In this document: piece by piece, positions 33,032 to 42,431 of the stretch
Layout: every line of letters starts with the position of its first letter
Position numbering within the stretch: the stretch's first letter is position 1
Virus record (IMG/VR): IMGVR_UViG_3300027770_000027
Span: 163,353-227,352 of that record
DNA length: 64,000 bases
Strand: one strand, 5' to 3'
Source of the DNA: a virus
Translations under genes and position numbers: made by a program
Notes under the pieces: model-generated
Seen by the model: the letters and a program-made list of their open reading frames with translations, nothing else
Databases searched by the model: none
What the model was told of the DNA's origin: nothing

Positions 33032-33804
33032 AACTAGCCATAGGAATTAATATTTTTAAAAAGTATGATCGACAAGATCATTGTATAGAGACTCTAATTA
33101 AATTAGCTCAAGATTTTCAAGAAATAACTCTTTATAACATTACGTTTAAAGAAGAACTTTCTGAAAATGTAAATTTTGTACATCTACCATTACTTTCTCG
33201 ATGTGCTAAAGATTTAATAGAAGATTCTATTTCTACAAAACCCATATCAAAAGATTTTTTTGACATTCTATCACAACAAGATTGTGATTATTTTATGTTT
33301 TTAAATAGTGATGTGATGCCTACCAGAAAATTAATTAAATTAATTTTAAAGGGTGAATATGAAACATATGCAGCCTCAAGACATGAAATACTGCCATTAA
33401 ACAATATTACAGACGATCTCTCCGCGTTTAAAATAGAGATTGCGGGATTTGATGCATGGGTTTGTAAAAAAGAATGGTGGATAAACCATCGAGACTTGTT
33501 TAAAGATTATGTCATAGGAAATCATTTGTGGGATGTTGCATATGCAGTTACCTTTTTTCAAAATAGTAATGGAAAATTTTGTAATAAAGACTTTTATCTA
33601 GCTCATGAAAAACATCCAATTAATTGGAATGATTCTTCTCCAGAAGCCACCCACAATGCACAACTTTTTAATTCAACCACTTTTCATAAACGGTGGCATG
33701 AATTTATATATTCCAATTTAGTCCTAAGAATGCCTCCTGGACAATTTTTAATTCCATTAGATAATGAGGAAAAATTAGAAAAAAAGTTTTTTAAGTCTTT
33801 ATGA
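33028..33804 (+). CDS. Putative GT-A type glycosyltransferase
   Basis: 258 aa. KLAIGINIFKKYDRQDHCIETLI is a GT2-like start and DYFMFLNSDVMPTRKLIKLIL holds a D-x-like site (NSD). IAGFDAWVCKKEWW and YVIGNHLWDVAYAVTFF are unusual; the latter has the W-D pair seen in several predicted polysaccharide transferases. The family could not be named. ATGA overlaps join it to both neighbours. Confidence 0.55.
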   Translation: MKLAIGINIFKKYDRQDHCIETLIKLAQDFQEITLYNITFKEELSENVNFVHLPLLSRCAKDLIEDSISTKPISKDFFDILSQQDCDYFMFLNSDVMPTRKLIKLILKGEYETYAASRHEILPLNNITDDLSAFKIEIAGFDAWVCKKEWWINHRDLFKDYVIGNHLWDVAYAVTFFQNSNGKFCNKDFYLAHEKHPINWNDSSPEATHNAQLFNSTTFHKRWHEFIYSNLVLRMPPGQFLIPLDNEEKLEKKFFKSL

Positions 33805-34490
33805 AATTATATACGGTATTCACTGAATCTCATCGAGAATTGTTTGAAAATTACTTCCTCAAAACACTTCCATGGGATAATCGATTAGAATTGAGAGTTT
33901 TATTTAAGCCACAAGTGTGTAACGCCGAGTTTCACAGTGAAGGATGGCGCGAAACTATGTATTATAAGGTCCGTTGTTTTAAACAAGCACTTTATGAAAC
34001 TGAAAAGGGAGAATGTTTTATGTTTTCTGATCCTGACATACAATTTTTTAAACCTTTTTATGATGATTTGTTGAATCGCGTAAAAAATTGTGATGCAGTC
34101 TTTCAGAATGATTATGCTGGTGGTGTTAATACTGGTTTTTTCGTAATGAGATCAACTGCTCAAACCAGAGCATTTGTCAATACTGTAGAAGGTAATTTAG
34201 AAAAATTTCCAGAAGAGCAGGCGTGTTTTAATTACTTGTTACAAACTTTTAATAATCCAGCAAACAAATCTATAGCATACAACGCTCAATTGTTGCCTCC
34301 AGAGTATTGGACCTATGGAGAAATTGCCATACAAAGACCAAAAGGAGGACAACCATTCAGTCATTGGAACGATGAAGAAGATTTTGATATTCCTAAAAAC
34401 ATAGTAATGCATCACGCCAATTGGACTAAAACTTTTAAAGACAAAATAAAAATATTAGACAGAGTTAGAGAAAAATTTAAAAAATTATGA
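33801..34490 (+). CDS. Nucleotide-diphospho-sugar transferase (PF03407-like)
   Basis: 229 aa. ECFMFSDPDIQFFKPFYDDLL has the DxD metal site (DPD), CDAVFQNDYAGGVNTGFFVMRST is the family's donor-site signature, and NAQLLPPEYW with IVMHHANWTKTFKDK closes the fold as in PF03407/GT77-type enzymes. The N-terminus (YTVFTESHRELFENYFLKTL) fits too. The sugar is unknown. Confidence 0.72.
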   Translation: MKLYTVFTESHRELFENYFLKTLPWDNRLELRVLFKPQVCNAEFHSEGWRETMYYKVRCFKQALYETEKGECFMFSDPDIQFFKPFYDDLLNRVKNCDAVFQNDYAGGVNTGFFVMRSTAQTRAFVNTVEGNLEKFPEEQACFNYLLQTFNNPANKSIAYNAQLLPPEYWTYGEIAIQRPKGGQPFSHWNDEEDFDIPKNIVMHHANWTKTFKDKIKILDRVREKFKKL

Positions 34491-35179
34491 ATATTACATT
34501 GGGATTTTTAAATTTTAATAGTTTAAGTTATATTAAAAAACAATTAGAAAGAGATTATTTTAAATTATCAAATGGTATAATAAATGAAATTGTTATACAA
34601 GATGATTGCGGAGGTGATGATTTTGAATTTTTAAAAAAAGAAGAAACCTCTAATATAAAGGTTTTTCAAAATGAAAAACGAATTAAACCATTACTAGGGA
34701 GAATAAACCTTATAAACAATTGTTCAAATGATTGGGTATTGTTAATGGATTCTGATAATTTTTTAGACAAAAATTCTTTTGATGTTTTGTTTAAAAATTT
34801 AGATTTTAAAGAAAACACCATATATGCTCCGGATTTTGCAAGACCTCAATTTAATTACAAAGGAGTATCTGGAACAACACTAGATTTAAATTTGGTTAAA
34901 AATAATCTTGCCTATTTAATGTGTTTTTTAAATACTGGAAATTATTTGATTCCTAAAAAAACCTACTTGAGTGTTGCTTCTAACATTGATAAAAAATTTA
35001 CAGAATATACTATGGAAGTGTTTTATTACAACTATCTATGGTTAAGCAATAACAACCTTATCAAATGTGTTCAAGGATTTGAATATGATCATACGATGAG
35101 AGAGGATTGTTTTTCTTATTCCAACGACAGAAATTCAAATGACGTACTACATTTAATAACTCAATTATATTTAAAATGA
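34487..35179 (+). CDS. Glycosyltransferase family 2-like protein
   Basis: 230 aa. NITLGFLNFNSLSYIKKQL, EIVIQDDCGGDD, LLGRINLINNCSNDWVLLMDSDNFLD (DxD: DSD), then GNYLIPKKTYLSVA. A short GT-A core with intact metal site. Very AT-rich. Joined to both neighbours by 4-nt overlaps. Confidence 0.68.
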   Translation: MNITLGFLNFNSLSYIKKQLERDYFKLSNGIINEIVIQDDCGGDDFEFLKKEETSNIKVFQNEKRIKPLLGRINLINNCSNDWVLLMDSDNFLDKNSFDVLFKNLDFKENTIYAPDFARPQFNYKGVSGTTLDLNLVKNNLAYLMCFLNTGNYLIPKKTYLSVASNIDKKFTEYTMEVFYYNYLWLSNNNLIKCVQGFEYDHTMREDCFSYSNDRNSNDVLHLITQLYLK

Positions 35180-35892
35180 TACCACCAAAATTAAAAGATT
35201 TAACCAAAGAACAATTAGAAAAGTATACATTAAATAATCAAATTCCTATCAGGGAATGGTATTTTAATGAATCGGAAGTCAATGTTTCACATCTATATGA
35301 ACCAAATGTTATACAGCACCTTAAAGAAAAGGCAAAATATAGACAAACCAATTATTACGGACAGACAGATAATTGGTTGTATCAGGCTTTAACAGATTTT
35401 TCCGTATTTCAAAAAGATGTATTAATTATAGGTTCTTTAATGCCTTGGTATGAGTCTATAGCGTTAGAGTTTGGTTGTAAATCTTGTACGGTGGTTGAAT
35501 ATAGAAAACAAGATAAATTGGTTCCAAATGTAAAATACATCCAACCTCAAGAATTGGAAGATTTAAAATTTGATGCCGTTTTTTCTATTTCATCATATGA
35601 ACATGATGGACTTGGCCGGTACGGTGACCCTTTAAGTCCAGATGCAGATTTGTCTGCAATGGAAACCATCAAAAATAATATTAAACCCGGAGGATTATTA
35701 TATCTGGCAGTTCCTGTGGGAGAAGATGAAATAGTTTGGAATGCTCATCGAGTTTATGGTAAGATTAGATTACCACTATTAATGAAAAATTGGGATCTAC
35801 TAGCAAAATATGGAGTAACAAAAGATATATGGAGCACACCGTATACAAATGATTGTCCTGCCCAACCAGTATTTGTATTAAGAAATAATTAA
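35176..35892 (+). CDS. DUF268-like protein, probable methyltransferase fold
   Basis: 238 aa. DVLIIGSLMPWYESIALEFG stands as motif I, CTVVEYRK as motif II; then SSYEHDGLGRYGDPL, DLSAMETIKNNIKPGGLLYL, AVPVGEDEIVWNAHRVYG and RLPLLMKNWD match the DUF268 signature. DUF268 proteins occur in polysaccharide gene clusters and resemble SAM-dependent methyltransferases without proven activity. The role here may be sugar O-methylation or transfer. Confidence 0.7.
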   Translation: MIPPKLKDLTKEQLEKYTLNNQIPIREWYFNESEVNVSHLYEPNVIQHLKEKAKYRQTNYYGQTDNWLYQALTDFSVFQKDVLIIGSLMPWYESIALEFGCKSCTVVEYRKQDKLVPNVKYIQPQELEDLKFDAVFSISSYEHDGLGRYGDPLSPDADLSAMETIKNNIKPGGLLYLAVPVGEDEIVWNAHRVYGKIRLPLLMKNWDLLAKYGVTKDIWSTPYTNDCPAQPVFVLRNN

Positions 35893-35894
35893 AA

Positions 35895-36785
35895 ATGAAA
35901 CTGAGCTCATTTAATGAATTTATTCTAGAAATAGAACAGTCTGCGTATCCTCCTTATCACACTGGAAAATACTTGGAACGCTATTTTATAGATTTTTACA
36001 TTAAAAATCGTAAAGAATTTGACGACACAGGATACCAATTTCTACCTATTTGTTGGACAGATATTTATCTACACAGAAATAATTTAGTTTTTAAATTACA
36101 GAATGTTTTAAACACTTTAGACATCAACAAAAAATATTTTACAGTATCTCAGCATGATGATGCACCTACCGAAAAATTACCACCTAACACCTTAAAATTT
36201 TCAGCTGGAGGTAATCAACCAAACTGTATTCCGATACCGTTAATATGTAGTGCAATATCTAATATAAAAGAAACGAAAAAAGATATATTTTGTAGTTTTG
36301 TAGGCAGTTCAACACATCCCCTTCGAATAGAGATGGTACAACACTTATCAGATAAAAAAAACTATCTTTTACAATTAAAAAATTGGTCTCCTTCCGTAGA
36401 AAATGATAAAAAGGATTTGTTCTTAGATATAACACCCAGAAGTAAATTTACATTATGCCCCAGGGGATATGGAGCAACTAGCTTTCGTTTGTATGAAGCT
36501 ATGCAATTAAATTCTGTTCCAGTGTATATTTATGAAAATTTTCCATATATTCCCTTTGAAGACAAAATAGACTGGAGTAGATTGGCAGTTTTGATAGACA
36601 GAAAAGATATAAAAAATATAGATAACATACTATTGAGTATAACAGATGAAAAATATGAAGATATGTTAAAATATATCAGAGAAATATATCCAAAATATTT
36701 TACATTAGAGGGCATGTGTCAAATTTTACTTAAAACTTTACAAGAAAAACATGAAAAAGATATTATTCGTAATAGCTCGTTATAA
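35895..36785 (+). CDS. Exostosin-like glycosyltransferase (GT47)
   Basis: 296 aa. The C-terminal half has the exostosin pattern: FCSFVGSSTHPLR, then SKFTLCPRGYGATSFRLYEA, MQLNSVPVYIYENFPYIPFED and KIDWSRLAVLI. The N-terminal half (YHTGKYLERYF, ICWTDIYLHRN) is the usual acceptor side. The very start MKLSSFNEFILE is a short amphipathic helix resembling T4 capsid-targeting tags, probably by chance. It overlaps the next gene by 35 nt. Confidence 0.75.
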   Translation: MKLSSFNEFILEIEQSAYPPYHTGKYLERYFIDFYIKNRKEFDDTGYQFLPICWTDIYLHRNNLVFKLQNVLNTLDINKKYFTVSQHDDAPTEKLPPNTLKFSAGGNQPNCIPIPLICSAISNIKETKKDIFCSFVGSSTHPLRIEMVQHLSDKKNYLLQLKNWSPSVENDKKDLFLDITPRSKFTLCPRGYGATSFRLYEAMQLNSVPVYIYENFPYIPFEDKIDWSRLAVLIDRKDIKNIDNILLSITDEKYEDMLKYIREIYPKYFTLEGMCQILLKTLQEKHEKDIIRNSSL

Positions 36786-37515
36786 TGACGACCGGCAACA
36801 GATATTTGATGAGATAATCTCTCCGAGAAATAAAGCATATGCTTTAAAACATGGATTCAAATATGTAGAAATTAAAAAATCCACACATCTTCCGATTATA
36901 AGAAATAATCCTATATGGTGGAAGATGTTTATAATAAAACAATTAGTAGAAGAAAATAAATTACAGGACGGAGATACCATTACTGCTTTGGATGCTGACA
37001 TGTATATAACCGATTTAGGTGTAAATTTAGAATCTGACAAATCATTTACATATTCTATTGATAGTGGAAATACCCATTGTATGGGATGGTATACATTAAG
37101 ACTTAATGAATGGTCCAGAAATTTAATTAATATGATTACAGATGAAAATCGATATATTAAATTAATAAATAAAATATCAATTCATCCTAGACTTAATATT
37201 TATTATAATTTATGGGAGTCTTGGGCAGAACAAGCTAGTTGGTATAGCCTTGCTGGTATAATAGGGCACAGTGATATACCATTTAGTGATATGAAAAATT
37301 TTGGTTTTCATTCTGATGTGACCGAAGATACCATATATTCTATAGAAGATTTAAAAAATAATGTATTTATATATCCTACTGAATATAATGTAACAGAATG
37401 GGAGGGGGAAAGTTCTTGTCAATTTAACATTAATCAACTTAAACACAAAGAAGATGTCAAAATAAGGCATTTTGCTGGAGGTCAAAATTGGAATAATATA
37501 AAAAATTGGATTTAA
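36751..37515 (+). CDS. GT34-like glycosyltransferase (GMA12/MNN10 type)
   Basis: 254 aa. MKKILFVIARYNDD, RNKAYALKHGFKYVEIK (the Y-A-x-x-H-G-Y/F motif of GT34), WWKMFIIKQLV, and DTITALDADMYITD with the DxD site (DAD). Later WAEQASWYSLAGI and VKIRHFAGGQNW match the family end. It overlaps the exostosin-like gene before it. The substrate is unknown. Confidence 0.72.
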   Translation: MKKILFVIARYNDDRQQIFDEIISPRNKAYALKHGFKYVEIKKSTHLPIIRNNPIWWKMFIIKQLVEENKLQDGDTITALDADMYITDLGVNLESDKSFTYSIDSGNTHCMGWYTLRLNEWSRNLINMITDENRYIKLINKISIHPRLNIYYNLWESWAEQASWYSLAGIIGHSDIPFSDMKNFGFHSDVTEDTIYSIEDLKNNVFIYPTEYNVTEWEGESSCQFNINQLKHKEDVKIRHFAGGQNWNNIKNWI

Positions 37516-37517
37516 TT

Positions 37518-37643
37518 ATGAAATTTTTTAAAAAAATTTACATAGCATTTCAAGATCATTTAATTAATTATTTGGATATTAAAAATAATTCTAATTATTG
37601 GATTAACTGTTTTATTAAAAACAACATAGAATATATCATTTGA
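37518..37643 (+). CDS. Small ORF, 41 aa
   Basis: A short frame starting 2 nt after the GT34-like stop and ending 9 nt before the epimerase gene, so it fills the only gap in this part of the island. The peptide begins MKFFKKIYIAFQDHL and is rich in Ile, Asn and Lys. In sequence this AT-rich, an ORF of this length can arise by chance. No function can be assigned. Confidence 0.35.
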   Translation: MKFFKKIYIAFQDHLINYLDIKNNSNYWINCFIKNNIEYII

Positions 37644-37652
37644 CACTAAATT

Positions 37653-38684
37653 ATGAAAAAAATATTAATAACAGGTTCTGGTGGGTTGATAGGTTCAGAA
37701 GCAGTAGAATTTTATTGTAAAGAAGGATATGATGTATATGGTATAGATAATAATTATCGAGAACATTTTTTTGGAAAAAGTGGATCTGTAGAATGGAGAA
37801 TAGAAGAATTGTCTAAATATAAAAATTATAAACATTATTCTTGTGACATTACAAAAATACAAGAAGTAGAAAATATATTCAAATCTCATACATTTGATTT
37901 GATAATTCATACAGCCGCACAGCCATCTCATGATTTAGCTAGTAAAATACCAATATTGGATTTCTCGGTTAATGCTACAGGAACTTTAAATATTTTAGAA
38001 AATTATCGATTGTATTGTCCAGAATCCGTTTTTATTTTTACATCTACTAATAAAGTTTATGGGGATCGTCCTAATTATGAAACATACGTCGAAGAAGAAA
38101 ATCGATACACTCCATTAAATGAAGAATTAAAAAAAGGATTTGATGAATTTCTAAGTATAGATCAGTGTTTACATAGTGTTTTTGGGGCAAGTAAACTTGC
38201 TGCTGATATAATGGTACAAGAATATGGAAAATACTTTAATTTAAAAACAGTGGTTTTTAGAGGAGGTTGTCTTACTGGACCCAAACACTCTGGTGTTGAA
38301 TTGCACGGATTTTTGTCTTATCTTATTAAATGTTGCTTGAATAATATTCCATATAACATATATGGATATAAAGGAAAACAAGTTAGAGATAATATACATT
38401 CCTCTGATCTTATTTCTGCTTTTAATCATTACTTTTTAAATCCAAAAACTAACGGAATCGTATATAATATAGGAGGGGGTATAAATTCAAATTGTTCTGT
38501 TTTAGAAGCTATAAATATTGTAGAAAAACTTTCTAAAAAAACTATGAAAACAACATTTATAGATTATAATAGAATAGGGGACCACCAATGGTGGATTACC
38601 GATATTTCTAAATTCAAAACCGATTACCCTAATTGGAAGCAGAAATATAACTTAGAAAAATTAGTAGAAAGTTTTTTCAATTAA
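37653..38684 (+). CDS. NAD-dependent sugar epimerase (CDP-paratose 2-epimerase-like)
   Basis: 343 aa. Rossmann motif ILITGSGGLIGSEAVEF at residues 3-19, then YDVYGIDNNYREHFFG, DLIIHTAAQPSHDLA, FIFTSTNKVYGDRPN (Ser-Thr active site) and HSVFGASKLAADIMVQEYG, where YxxxK is replaced by FxxxK (F-G-A-S-K). VVFRGGCLTGPKHSGVELHGFL and VRDNIHSSDLI match the Tyv/RfbE branch. It would make a nucleotide sugar for the neighbouring transferases. The catalytic Tyr position holds Phe, so activity should be tested. Confidence 0.8.
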   Translation: MKKILITGSGGLIGSEAVEFYCKEGYDVYGIDNNYREHFFGKSGSVEWRIEELSKYKNYKHYSCDITKIQEVENIFKSHTFDLIIHTAAQPSHDLASKIPILDFSVNATGTLNILENYRLYCPESVFIFTSTNKVYGDRPNYETYVEEENRYTPLNEELKKGFDEFLSIDQCLHSVFGASKLAADIMVQEYGKYFNLKTVVFRGGCLTGPKHSGVELHGFLSYLIKCCLNNIPYNIYGYKGKQVRDNIHSSDLISAFNHYFLNPKTNGIVYNIGGGINSNCSVLEAINIVEKLSKKTMKTTFIDYNRIGDHQWWITDISKFKTDYPNWKQKYNLEKLVESFFN

Positions 38685-38692
38685 CTTAAATA
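38685..38692 (+). promoter_or_regulatory. Late-promoter-like CTTAAATA inside the sugar island
   Basis: CTTAAATA, 5 nt before ATG 38698 of the GT10-like gene, at the same distance as virion-gene promoters. It suggests that the second half of the island is expressed late. Confidence 0.5.
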
Positions 38693-38697
38693 TCCAC

Positions 38698-39597
38698 ATG
38701 AAAACATTAAGAATAAATTTTGTCGATTTTTGGCCCAATTTTATGAAAAATGATAATATGTACTATAATATACTATCATCTAAATATAATGTTATTATTG
38801 ATGAAATAAATCCAGAAATTTTATTTTTTTCTGTTGATTATGCAGGTGCTGGGGAAAGGTTTAAATATAAGAATTGTTTACGAGTTTTTCATACTGGAGA
38901 AAGTGTGTATGTTAACTGGGATGAAACGGATGTTGCATTTACAATGCATCATACAGACGACAAAAGGCACTACAGAATTCCGGGATGGGCCACGTATTTA
39001 AACTGGTACAACAGACCATATAATGACAATCGAGATATAGCCAATTTAATGGATATTGACACATTACTTTCCAAACCAAAGGAAGTGAATAAATCAAAAT
39101 TTTGTAGTTTTATCGCAACGCAACCAAAAGGAAGAAGAGTAGATTTTGTACCAAAATTAAATCAATATAAAACTGTTCATAGTCCGGGACCATTATATAA
39201 TAATACACCAAGAATTGTAGATATTAATGGAAATTGGGCAAGAGGTGATCAGAGATATAAAACCGATTTTATAAAAAATTGTAAATTTGATGTAGCAATG
39301 GAAAATACACAAGTTCCGGGGTATGCTACAGAAAGAATAATACATGCAATGTATGTAAACACAATACCCATTTATTGGGGATCAGAAACTATAGAACAGG
39401 ATTTCAATCCAGATTCATTTATTAATTGGCATAAATATGGATCAGATGAAGCTACAATTGAAGCTGTCAAAGAAATTGATTCTGATCTTAAAAAATATAC
39501 TAAAATGTTAAGAGAACCGTTTTGGATTGATAATAAAATACCAGATTCTGTAAAACCAGAAGCTATTTTAGGGTTTTTAGAAAAATTTATACAATGA
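38698..39597 (+). CDS. GT10-like (alpha-1,3-fucosyltransferase type) protein
   Basis: 299 aa. RVFHTGESVYVNWDETDVAF near residue 65 corresponds to the GT10 N-terminal signature, and KTDFIKNCKFDVAMENTQVP, GYATERIIHAMYVNTIPIYWG is the family's donor motif (F-x-x-A-x-E-N, Y-x-T-E-K/R, P-I-Y-W-G). CSFIATQPKGRRVDFVPKLN also fits. GDP-fucose or a related donor is expected. It has its own late-type promoter and overlaps the GT25-like gene by 4 nt. Confidence 0.8.
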   Translation: MKTLRINFVDFWPNFMKNDNMYYNILSSKYNVIIDEINPEILFFSVDYAGAGERFKYKNCLRVFHTGESVYVNWDETDVAFTMHHTDDKRHYRIPGWATYLNWYNRPYNDNRDIANLMDIDTLLSKPKEVNKSKFCSFIATQPKGRRVDFVPKLNQYKTVHSPGPLYNNTPRIVDINGNWARGDQRYKTDFIKNCKFDVAMENTQVPGYATERIIHAMYVNTIPIYWGSETIEQDFNPDSFINWHKYGSDEATIEAVKEIDSDLKKYTKMLREPFWIDNKIPDSVKPEAILGFLEKFIQ

Positions 39598-40289
39598 AAC
39601 CTGATAAAATATATATCATACATTATACAAAACTCACAGAACGATATAACAAAATATCAAAATTTTTAGAATTTTGTAAAATACCTTATGAGTTTATAAC
39701 TGATTATGATAAAGAAGATTTAACGGATGAAATTATAAAATATTTTTATTCAACGGATGTAAATGGATTTAATAATAAAATTAAATTTCTTTGGGATAAT
39801 AATATAAACAAATTTAGAGTATTAAGTTTATCCGAAATTTCTTGTGCTATTAAACATATGATAGCAATTAAAAAAATATCAGAAGAATGCAAAAATTATG
39901 GAATGATTATAGAAGATGATGCAATATTTTTTGATAATTTTAATACGAATTTTTTGAAATATATAAAAAATACACCAGATGATTGGGGATCGATTTTCTT
40001 GGGAGAAGGGTGTGGAATACAATTTCAAAAAGAAATTATTTCTCGAAATACAAAAATAAACGATAATATATTCTTGATTAAACCACCAGCATCAAATTGT
40101 GCGGAGGCTTATTTATTAAAGAGTGAATTAGCCGCAAAAATTTACAAAAATATTCCTTTTCATATAGCTTTTGATTGGGAAATAGCATATCAATTATATT
40201 TTTTAAATGTACCAACATATTGGTGGTATCCTTCATTAGTAAGACAAGGCTCTAAAGATGGCTCATATAAATCCTCATTAAACAATTAG
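39594..40289 (+). CDS. GT25-like glycosyltransferase
   Basis: 231 aa. KIYIIHYTKLTERYNKISKFL, IPYEFITDYDKED, LSLSEISCAIKHMIAIKKI (the S-x-x-E-x-x-C-x-x-S/K-H motif of LPS galactosyltransferases), YGMIIEDDAIFFDNF (DxD) and PPASNCAEAYLLKSELA. A typical GT25 of LPS-type biosynthesis. The acceptor is unknown. Confidence 0.78.
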   Translation: MKPDKIYIIHYTKLTERYNKISKFLEFCKIPYEFITDYDKEDLTDEIIKYFYSTDVNGFNNKIKFLWDNNINKFRVLSLSEISCAIKHMIAIKKISEECKNYGMIIEDDAIFFDNFNTNFLKYIKNTPDDWGSIFLGEGCGIQFQKEIISRNTKINDNIFLIKPPASNCAEAYLLKSELAAKIYKNIPFHIAFDWEIAYQLYFLNVPTYWWYPSLVRQGSKDGSYKSSLNN

Positions 40290-40294
40290 AAAAT

Positions 40295-40894
40295 ATGAAT
40301 TTAAATCTTAATATAATAAACAAATATTTTACTCCTAATAATATATTAGACATAGGTGCAAATATTGGTGATTTTAATCTGTATAGCCAACACTTTTTTC
40401 CAAACGCATACATATATTCAATTGAAGGCAACAAAACATGCGAAAATTGTCTAAAAGATCGCAACTTAAATTATAAAATTTGTTTATTGGGTTCTAAAAA
40501 AGATACGGCAATTTTTTATAAAAATAAACTTGAACCCACATCTACGGGAAATTCCTTATATAGAGAATTAACTCCTCATTTTTGTGATGAAAACGTCATA
40601 GAAGAATTATCACAAATAGAAACATTAGATGACATTTTGGCATATTCTGATATTGTATTTGATTTTATAAAAATTGACACTCAAGGATCAGAAATAGATA
40701 TATTGAAAGGTGGGTTAAAAACATTAAATAAAGCAAAAGCGGTATTATTAGAAGTATCATACAAACCATATAATTTAAACTCTCCATTAGAAGACGAAGT
40801 TATTTCGTTCATGAAAATATATGGATATGAAACTATCGAAGAATTAGCACACAATCCGAATGTCGGACAACGTGATTTACTATTTATAAAATGA
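40295..40894 (+). CDS. FkbM-type SAM methyltransferase
   Basis: 199 aa. NILDIGANIGDFNLYS is motif I, IYSIEGNKTCENCL motif II, and DFIKIDTQGSEIDILKGG with KAVLLEVSYKPYN is the FkbM family signature. These enzymes O-methylate sugars or other small acceptors. The gene overlaps the next by 4 nt and probably caps glycans made by neighbouring transferases. Confidence 0.8.
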   Translation: MNLNLNIINKYFTPNNILDIGANIGDFNLYSQHFFPNAYIYSIEGNKTCENCLKDRNLNYKICLLGSKKDTAIFYKNKLEPTSTGNSLYRELTPHFCDENVIEELSQIETLDDILAYSDIVFDFIKIDTQGSEIDILKGGLKTLNKAKAVLLEVSYKPYNLNSPLEDEVISFMKIYGYETIEELAHNPNVGQRDLLFIK

Positions 40895-41853
40895 AAATTG
40901 GATTTTACATGCCCCATATTGATATACAAGGAACTGGAGTTTCTGTATTTGAATATTGCCTTTTTAATAAAAGCTTATTAGGAAACGAGTCTGTAATGAT
41001 TCATGACAAAAACCATAGTAGCAATAATGAAAAAGCTATAACAAAATTCAAAGATGCCGGTATAGAAATCATCAGTTTAGATGGATCAGAAAATCAGAAA
41101 GAAATAGAAAAAACACTGGAAGATAAAAATATTGATGGATTATATATTCAAAAATTAGGAAGAATAGCAGATGGGGGGTTTGCTAGCAATAAACCAACTC
41201 TTATACATTCTAACGGACTATATAATGAACCTCACGGAACTGTATATTCTTATATTAGTGAATGGTCTAGTTTGAAATGCTCTAATGGAAAACATCCATA
41301 TATTCCTTATATAGTAAGATTGCCCGATTTTGAAGAAGATTATCGCAAACATTTAAATATACCAAAAGATGCAATTGTATATGGAAGAATTGGTGGTTAT
41401 TATTCTTGGAATATTGAATGGGTTAATAATGTGATTATAGATTACTTAAATACAAACAAAAATGTTTATTTTTTATTTGTTCAAACACCTAATTTTATTA
41501 ATCATGACCGTGTTTTGTTTTTGAATTCCACATCAAATCTAGAAGAAAAAAGAAAATTTATTAATACTTGCGATGTGATGATTCATGCACGATTAGAAGG
41601 AGAAACATTTGGTCTTGCTTGTGCAGAATTTTCGTTTTGTAATAAGCCTGTTATTACTTTTGAACAATCTGATCAACAAAATCATATTCATATTCTAAAA
41701 GACAAAGGAATATATTATAATTCTCCGCAATCTCTCTCTGATATATTTAAATCATTTACAAAACAACCAGAAAAAGACTGGAATGCGTATAAAGATTTTA
41801 ATCCAAAAACAGTAATGGAAAAATTTAAAACAATTTTTTTGAATATTATATAA
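40891..41853 (+). CDS. GT4-like (GT-B) glycosyltransferase
   Basis: 320 aa. N-terminal half GFYMPHIDIQGTGVSVFEYC is the glycine loop of GT-B folds. AIVYGRIGGYYSWNIEWVNN begins the donor domain, followed by VYFLFVQTPNF and FINTCDVMIHARLEGETFGLACAEFSFCNKPVITF, the GT4 E-x7-E motif with the conserved EGE/FGLA segment. The enzyme is probably active. The sugar is unknown. Confidence 0.75.
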   Translation: MKIGFYMPHIDIQGTGVSVFEYCLFNKSLLGNESVMIHDKNHSSNNEKAITKFKDAGIEIISLDGSENQKEIEKTLEDKNIDGLYIQKLGRIADGGFASNKPTLIHSNGLYNEPHGTVYSYISEWSSLKCSNGKHPYIPYIVRLPDFEEDYRKHLNIPKDAIVYGRIGGYYSWNIEWVNNVIIDYLNTNKNVYFLFVQTPNFINHDRVLFLNSTSNLEEKRKFINTCDVMIHARLEGETFGLACAEFSFCNKPVITFEQSDQQNHIHILKDKGIYYNSPQSLSDIFKSFTKQPEKDWNAYKDFNPKTVMEKFKTIFLNII

Positions 41854-41854
41854 T

Positions 41855-42430
41855 ATGAAAATACAAATAAAAAAAGACGATGTCATACAATTCAATATAG
41901 AACATTTAAAAAAACTATCAATTTCACCAGAACATTGGCATCCCGCTGGAATCAGTGAATACCGACTATATTCATATCTTTCTACATTATTTGATAATAC
42001 TATTATATTAGATATAGGAACTAGAACTGGTAATTCTGCCCTTGCTTTATCACATAATTCATCTAATAAGATTATTAGTTATGATTTACAAGAACAAGGC
42101 GCGAGTAACATAAAAAAGGATAATATTACTTGGAAAATTAAAAATTTCATGGAAGACAGTGAAATAAATTGGGATAATGTTTCTATAGTTATGATAGACG
42201 TAGACCCACATGATGGAATACAAGAAAGAGAAATGATGAAATGGTTGGAAGAAAAAAAATGGAAAGGTATTCTTATACATGATGATATAATGGAATTTGG
42301 ACGATGGGCTGAAAATTGTAATATGTGGGATGAAATAAAATACGAAAAACTTATTTTAACCGATATCGGCCATTCGACAGGAACTGGGTTGGTGAATTTC
42401 GGAGAATCCCACGAAATTATTATAATTTAA
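41855..42430 (+). CDS. Class I SAM methyltransferase-like protein
   Basis: 191 aa. ILDIGTRTGNSALALSHNS is motif I, IISYDLQEQGASN motif II, and SIVMIDVDPHDGIQEREMMKWL the DxDxH-type metal/acceptor segment of Methyltransf_24-like enzymes; ILIHDDIMEFGRW follows. Small-molecule or sugar methylation is plausible. It starts 1 nt after the GT4-like gene. Confidence 0.7.
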   Translation: MKIQIKKDDVIQFNIEHLKKLSISPEHWHPAGISEYRLYSYLSTLFDNTIILDIGTRTGNSALALSHNSSNKIISYDLQEQGASNIKKDNITWKIKNFMEDSEINWDNVSIVMIDVDPHDGIQEREMMKWLEEKKWKGILIHDDIMEFGRWAENCNMWDEIKYEKLILTDIGHSTGTGLVNFGESHEIIII

Positions 42431-42431
42431 T

